DNA from: Gammaproteobacteria bacterium
Lineage (GTDB): Bacteria > Pseudomonadota > Gammaproteobacteria > Magnimaribacterales > TMED112
Direction of reading: 5' to 3'
DNA: 7,753 nucleotides
NCBI GenBank assembly: GCA_002684055.1
Contig: NYUL01000061.1
Location: 1 to 7,753 of the forward strand
The translations under genes and the position numbers were made by a program. This document shows positions 5,390 through 7,753 of the stretch, piece by piece (position 1 is the stretch's first letter; each line of letters opens with the position of its first letter). The notes under the pieces were generated by a model, which worked only from the letters and a program-made list of their open reading frames with translations, ran no database searches and was not told the DNA's origin.

Positions 5390-7330
5390 ATGAGATATTT
5401 AAGCTTAATTTTAATAATTTATTCTTTTGTTGCTAGCGCTGAATCAGCAAAAACAGAACACGCAAAAATTACCATAATTGGTGATAGCAATATTATAAAA
5501 GAAGCTGGTTCTCTAAAGCTTGGCTATAAATTTACACTTACTTCAGGATGGCATACATATTGGATTAACCCTGGAGATTCTGGCGGCCCCCCTATATTTG
5601 AATTTACAACTCCGAGCGGATGGGATATCAGTACAAATGATTGGCCTGGACCACAAAAGATTGAATACCCTCCTCTAATGACTTTTGGGTATGTTGATCA
5701 AGTTGTATTCCCATTTGAATTAAAACTAGAAAATTTAGACGATCAAGAAGTTGAAATAACCACAAAGTTTCTAGTTTGCGACGATATTTGTGTTCCTGAA
5801 CAAGCTACCCTGCTCTTAAAACTCAAAAATCAGATATTGAATATCGAAGAAGACAGTTTGCTGTTGAAAAAATGGCAAAACCTTGTGCCTATTAGAGCGC
5901 CCCCAGATCTGGTTATAAAACCTGCTGAGAACTCGTTTACTATAGAATCTGAAATACTTTCGAGCGAATCACAATTCTTTCCTTTTAACGACACTACTAT
6001 GGATTTTTCAAACAAGCAGGATGCCATGAAGGGAAGTTTAAGCTTCCAAGTATTTAATGAATTTTCCGGTAACTTACATGGAGTTGTCAAAACAGATAAT
6101 TCATTTATTGAAATAAAAAATGAGCCTGTGTCTCTAAATAAACAGACCAATATCACTATTTTCACCGCTATATTTTTTGCTTTTATAGGTGGTTTAATTC
6201 TTAATTTAATGCCGTGTGTTTTACCAGTTATAGCTTTGAAAGGCCTATCTCTTGTCAAAAGTTCTGCTAAATCAAATTCTGCTGTCAGCTTAAATGCGGG
6301 CGCATATGTTGCTGGTGTTGTAGTAACATTCATGGCAATTGCTTTGACTTTAGTGTCACTGAAGAATGCGGGTGAATTGATAGGCTGGGGGTATCAATTA
6401 CAAAGTCCTTTTGTTGTTGCTATTTTGGCAACACTTATTTTTGTTATAGGAATTACGCTTATTACAGATTTAAATATAGGTGCTAGTCTGGGCAGATTAG
6501 AGAAATATGCAGATGGCTCTGGTCCGTTAAACTCATTTCTAACAGGTGCCTTATCAGTAGTAGTTGCATCTCCATGTACTGCACCATTTATGGGAGCTGC
6601 CTTAGGTTTTGCATTGGTGCAACCAGATATATATTCATATTTGATATTTCTATCTTTAGCATTAGGATTTGCTTTGCCTTATTTCTTAATAGCTTTATTT
6701 CCTTCGCTGGTTAACTTCTTACCAAAACCTGGACAATGGATGGAAACTCTCAAACAATTTTTTGGTTTCATGATGTTTGGGGCTGCGATATGGCTTCTTT
6801 GGGTTCTGGCTAACCAAGTAGATCCTAATTCTCTGTTATTAGTACTAGTTGGATGGTTTTCAGCGGCCTTTGGTGCTTGGTTAATCACTATCAAACTTAG
6901 ATATGCAACCTTGATTGCAAGTATAATTTTATCTGTATGGGGAGTTCAGTTATATAAGTGGGAATTTGAACCAATAGGTGTTACTAAAGACTCAAACTCT
7001 CTAAGCTGGTCCATCGAAAAAGAGAAAGAATTGCAACAAGAAGGTAAAGCGTATTTTATTAATTTTACTGCTGCTTGGTGTATCACATGTAAGGTCAATG
7101 AGGGGGTAGCCTTCACAGATGCAACATTTGCAAAATTTGATGAAAAAAATATTACTTATCTTAAAGCTGATTGGACAAATAGAAGTCCTGAAATTGCTAT
7201 GCAAATTGAAAAATACAACAGGTCTGGTATTCCACTATATATTTATTGGAATAATAAACTTGACGAACCAATGGTTCTTAATGAAATATTAACTGAAAAC
7301 TATTTAATGGAGGTTGTTAATGAATATTAG
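5390..7330 (+). CDS. dsbD: DsbD/ScsB-like thiol:disulfide interchange protein
   Basis: This inner-membrane protein passes electrons from cytoplasmic thioredoxin to periplasmic thiol proteins. The 646 residues hold the full three-part chain. A signal peptide ends at A-S-A (15-17). The long periplasmic N-terminal part (about 18-256) has WINPGDSGGPP (58-68) and the cysteine pair C130/C134 in LVCDDICVPEQ. The membrane core has about eight helices (257-521), with MPCVLPV (C276) and SPCTAPF (C396) as the embedded redox pair. A C-terminal thioredoxin domain has WCITC (C564/C567) and cis-proline P615. The N-terminal part is longer than E. coli's DsbD-alpha and looks ScsB-like. ATG 5390 is the only credible start, as it gives the signal peptide, yet no Shine-Dalgarno sequence exists and the hsp20 terminator ends just before it. 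Its stop overlaps the downstream redoxin by 11 nt. Confidence 0.93.
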   Translation: MRYLSLILIIYSFVASAESAKTEHAKITIIGDSNIIKEAGSLKLGYKFTLTSGWHTYWINPGDSGGPPIFEFTTPSGWDISTNDWPGPQKIEYPPLMTFGYVDQVVFPFELKLENLDDQEVEITTKFLVCDDICVPEQATLLLKLKNQILNIEEDSLLLKKWQNLVPIRAPPDLVIKPAENSFTIESEILSSESQFFPFNDTTMDFSNKQDAMKGSLSFQVFNEFSGNLHGVVKTDNSFIEIKNEPVSLNKQTNITIFTAIFFAFIGGLILNLMPCVLPVIALKGLSLVKSSAKSNSAVSLNAGAYVAGVVVTFMAIALTLVSLKNAGELIGWGYQLQSPFVVAILATLIFVIGITLITDLNIGASLGRLEKYADGSGPLNSFLTGALSVVVASPCTAPFMGAALGFALVQPDIYSYLIFLSLALGFALPYFLIALFPSLVNFLPKPGQWMETLKQFFGFMMFGAAIWLLWVLANQVDPNSLLLVLVGWFSAAFGAWLITIKLRYATLIASIILSVWGVQLYKWEFEPIGVTKDSNSLSWSIEKEKELQQEGKAYFINFTAAWCITCKVNEGVAFTDATFAKFDEKNITYLKADWTNRSPEIAMQIEKYNRSGIPLYIYWNNKLDEPMVLNEILTENYLMEVVNEY

Positions 7331-7753
7331 AATTTTGAGTATGCTTGTTATAGGTTTTTTAGCCTTTTCATCAGTAAAAAATGGTGAAACTGCGCCATCG
7401 TTCAGTCTAATGAATCAGGATAAACAAATTGTTTCCCTTGATGAATTTAGAGGTAAAAAGGTTGTTCTTGAATGGACTAACCATGATTGTCCTTTTGTAA
7501 AAAGGCACTATGAAACTAGAAATATGCAAACCCTACAAAAAGATATGACTGATAATGAAGTTGTATGGCTTTCGGTAGTATCTTCTGCAGAAGGCAAGCA
7601 AGGCTACATTTCTAGCACCCAAGCAAAACAATTAACAGCTGACCGAGATGCAAATCCTACACATGTGCTGCTAGATAAAAAAGGTGAGGTAGGGAGATTG
7701 TTTAGTGCAAAAACTACTCCTCATATGTTTGTAATCGATGAGATGGGCAAGGT
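7320..7753 (+). CDS. thioredoxin-fold redoxin (AhpC/TSA-like), 5' part, cut by edge
   Basis: The first 144 codons are visible; the frame runs off the right edge. A short basic start (MNIR) and hydrophobic stretch (ILSMLVIGFLAFSS, 4-18) suggest export, though no clear AxA cleavage site is seen. The domain then reads GETAPSFSLMNQDK (22-35), LDEFRGKKVVLEWTNHDCPF (40-59), a region with FVKRHY (59-64), and TTPHMFVID (132-140) with cis-proline P134. The signature NHDCPFVKRHY has one cysteine, C57, where thioredoxins have CxxC; no other cysteine occurs in the visible part. This fits the peroxiredoxin-like 'thioredoxin family' proteins often found beside DsbD/ScsB genes. The ATG overlaps the dsbD stop by 11 nt with GGAGG (7309-7313) six nt upstream, so co-translation and a role as substrate or partner of the DsbD-like protein are likely (inference). 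Confidence 0.88.
   Translation, partial: MNIRILSMLVIGFLAFSSVKNGETAPSFSLMNQDKQIVSLDEFRGKKVVLEWTNHDCPFVKRHYETRNMQTLQKDMTDNEVVWLSVVSSAEGKQGYISSTQAKQLTADRDANPTHVLLDKKGEVGRLFSAKTTPHMFVIDEMGK

Noticed and set aside
5830..6333. 167-codon open frame on the minus strand inside dsbD
   Set aside because: It is antisense to conserved DsbD coding sequence, has no recognisable domain or ribosome-binding site, and looks like a by-product of codon bias.
1..7753. CRISPR array, tRNA, insertion sequence, phage or defence system
   Set aside because: I saw no spaced direct repeats, cloverleaf, transposase or integrase, and none of the genes resembles a defence family.

Overview
The window is strongly A+T-rich by eye and tightly packed. 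Its genes look gammaproteobacterial: a 188-residue Dcd of the Pseudomonas type, RecR, DnaX, RecX, a SlyB-like lipoprotein, an IbpA-like small heat-shock protein and a DsbD/ScsB-type reductase. Low G+C, short spacers and overlapping genes suggest a streamlined, free-living (probably marine, SAR86-like) gammaproteobacterium. The lineage is an inference; the sequence does not prove it.

Layout. (1) The 3' part of a plus-strand DUF3108-type envelope gene enters from the left edge and ends at 437. It overlaps tail-to-tail with dcd. (2) A compact minus-strand block runs from 4754 down to 418: four-helix membrane protein, small XRE/Cro-type regulator, SlyB-like glycine-zipper lipoprotein, recX, dnaX, recR, dcd. 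Successive genes overlap by 8, 8, (4-nt gap), 1, 11 and 1 nt, so this looks like one seven-gene transcript with coupled translation. A perfect TATAAT box and two adjacent palindromes precede it. (3) A 188-nt divergent control region (4755-4942) serves both directions. Its right end is the 5' leader of hsp20 and folds as a ROSE-type RNA thermometer. (4) On the plus strand, hsp20 ends in a strong intrinsic terminator. A DsbD/ScsB-like membrane reductase follows almost immediately. Its stop overlaps the start of a periplasmic redoxin cut off by the right edge.

How the genes work together. RecX, DnaX and RecR cover replication-clamp loading and recombination control, and Dcd supplies dUMP precursor for dTTP, so the minus block is mainly DNA metabolism headed by a regulator/membrane-protein pair and an envelope lipoprotein. 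The plus side is proteostasis: a cytoplasmic holdase under apparent thermal control, then a transmembrane thiol-reducing pathway with a likely partner redoxin.

The most notable signals are the ROSE-type hairpin over the hsp20 ribosome-binding site, and an A10 tract in dnaX with immediate stops in both shifted frames. The latter predicts a short gamma-like clamp-loader subunit beside the full-length tau form. I see no CRISPR array, tRNA, rRNA, insertion sequence or prophage element. The known parts are familiar families; the novelty, if any, is in their regulation and arrangement.
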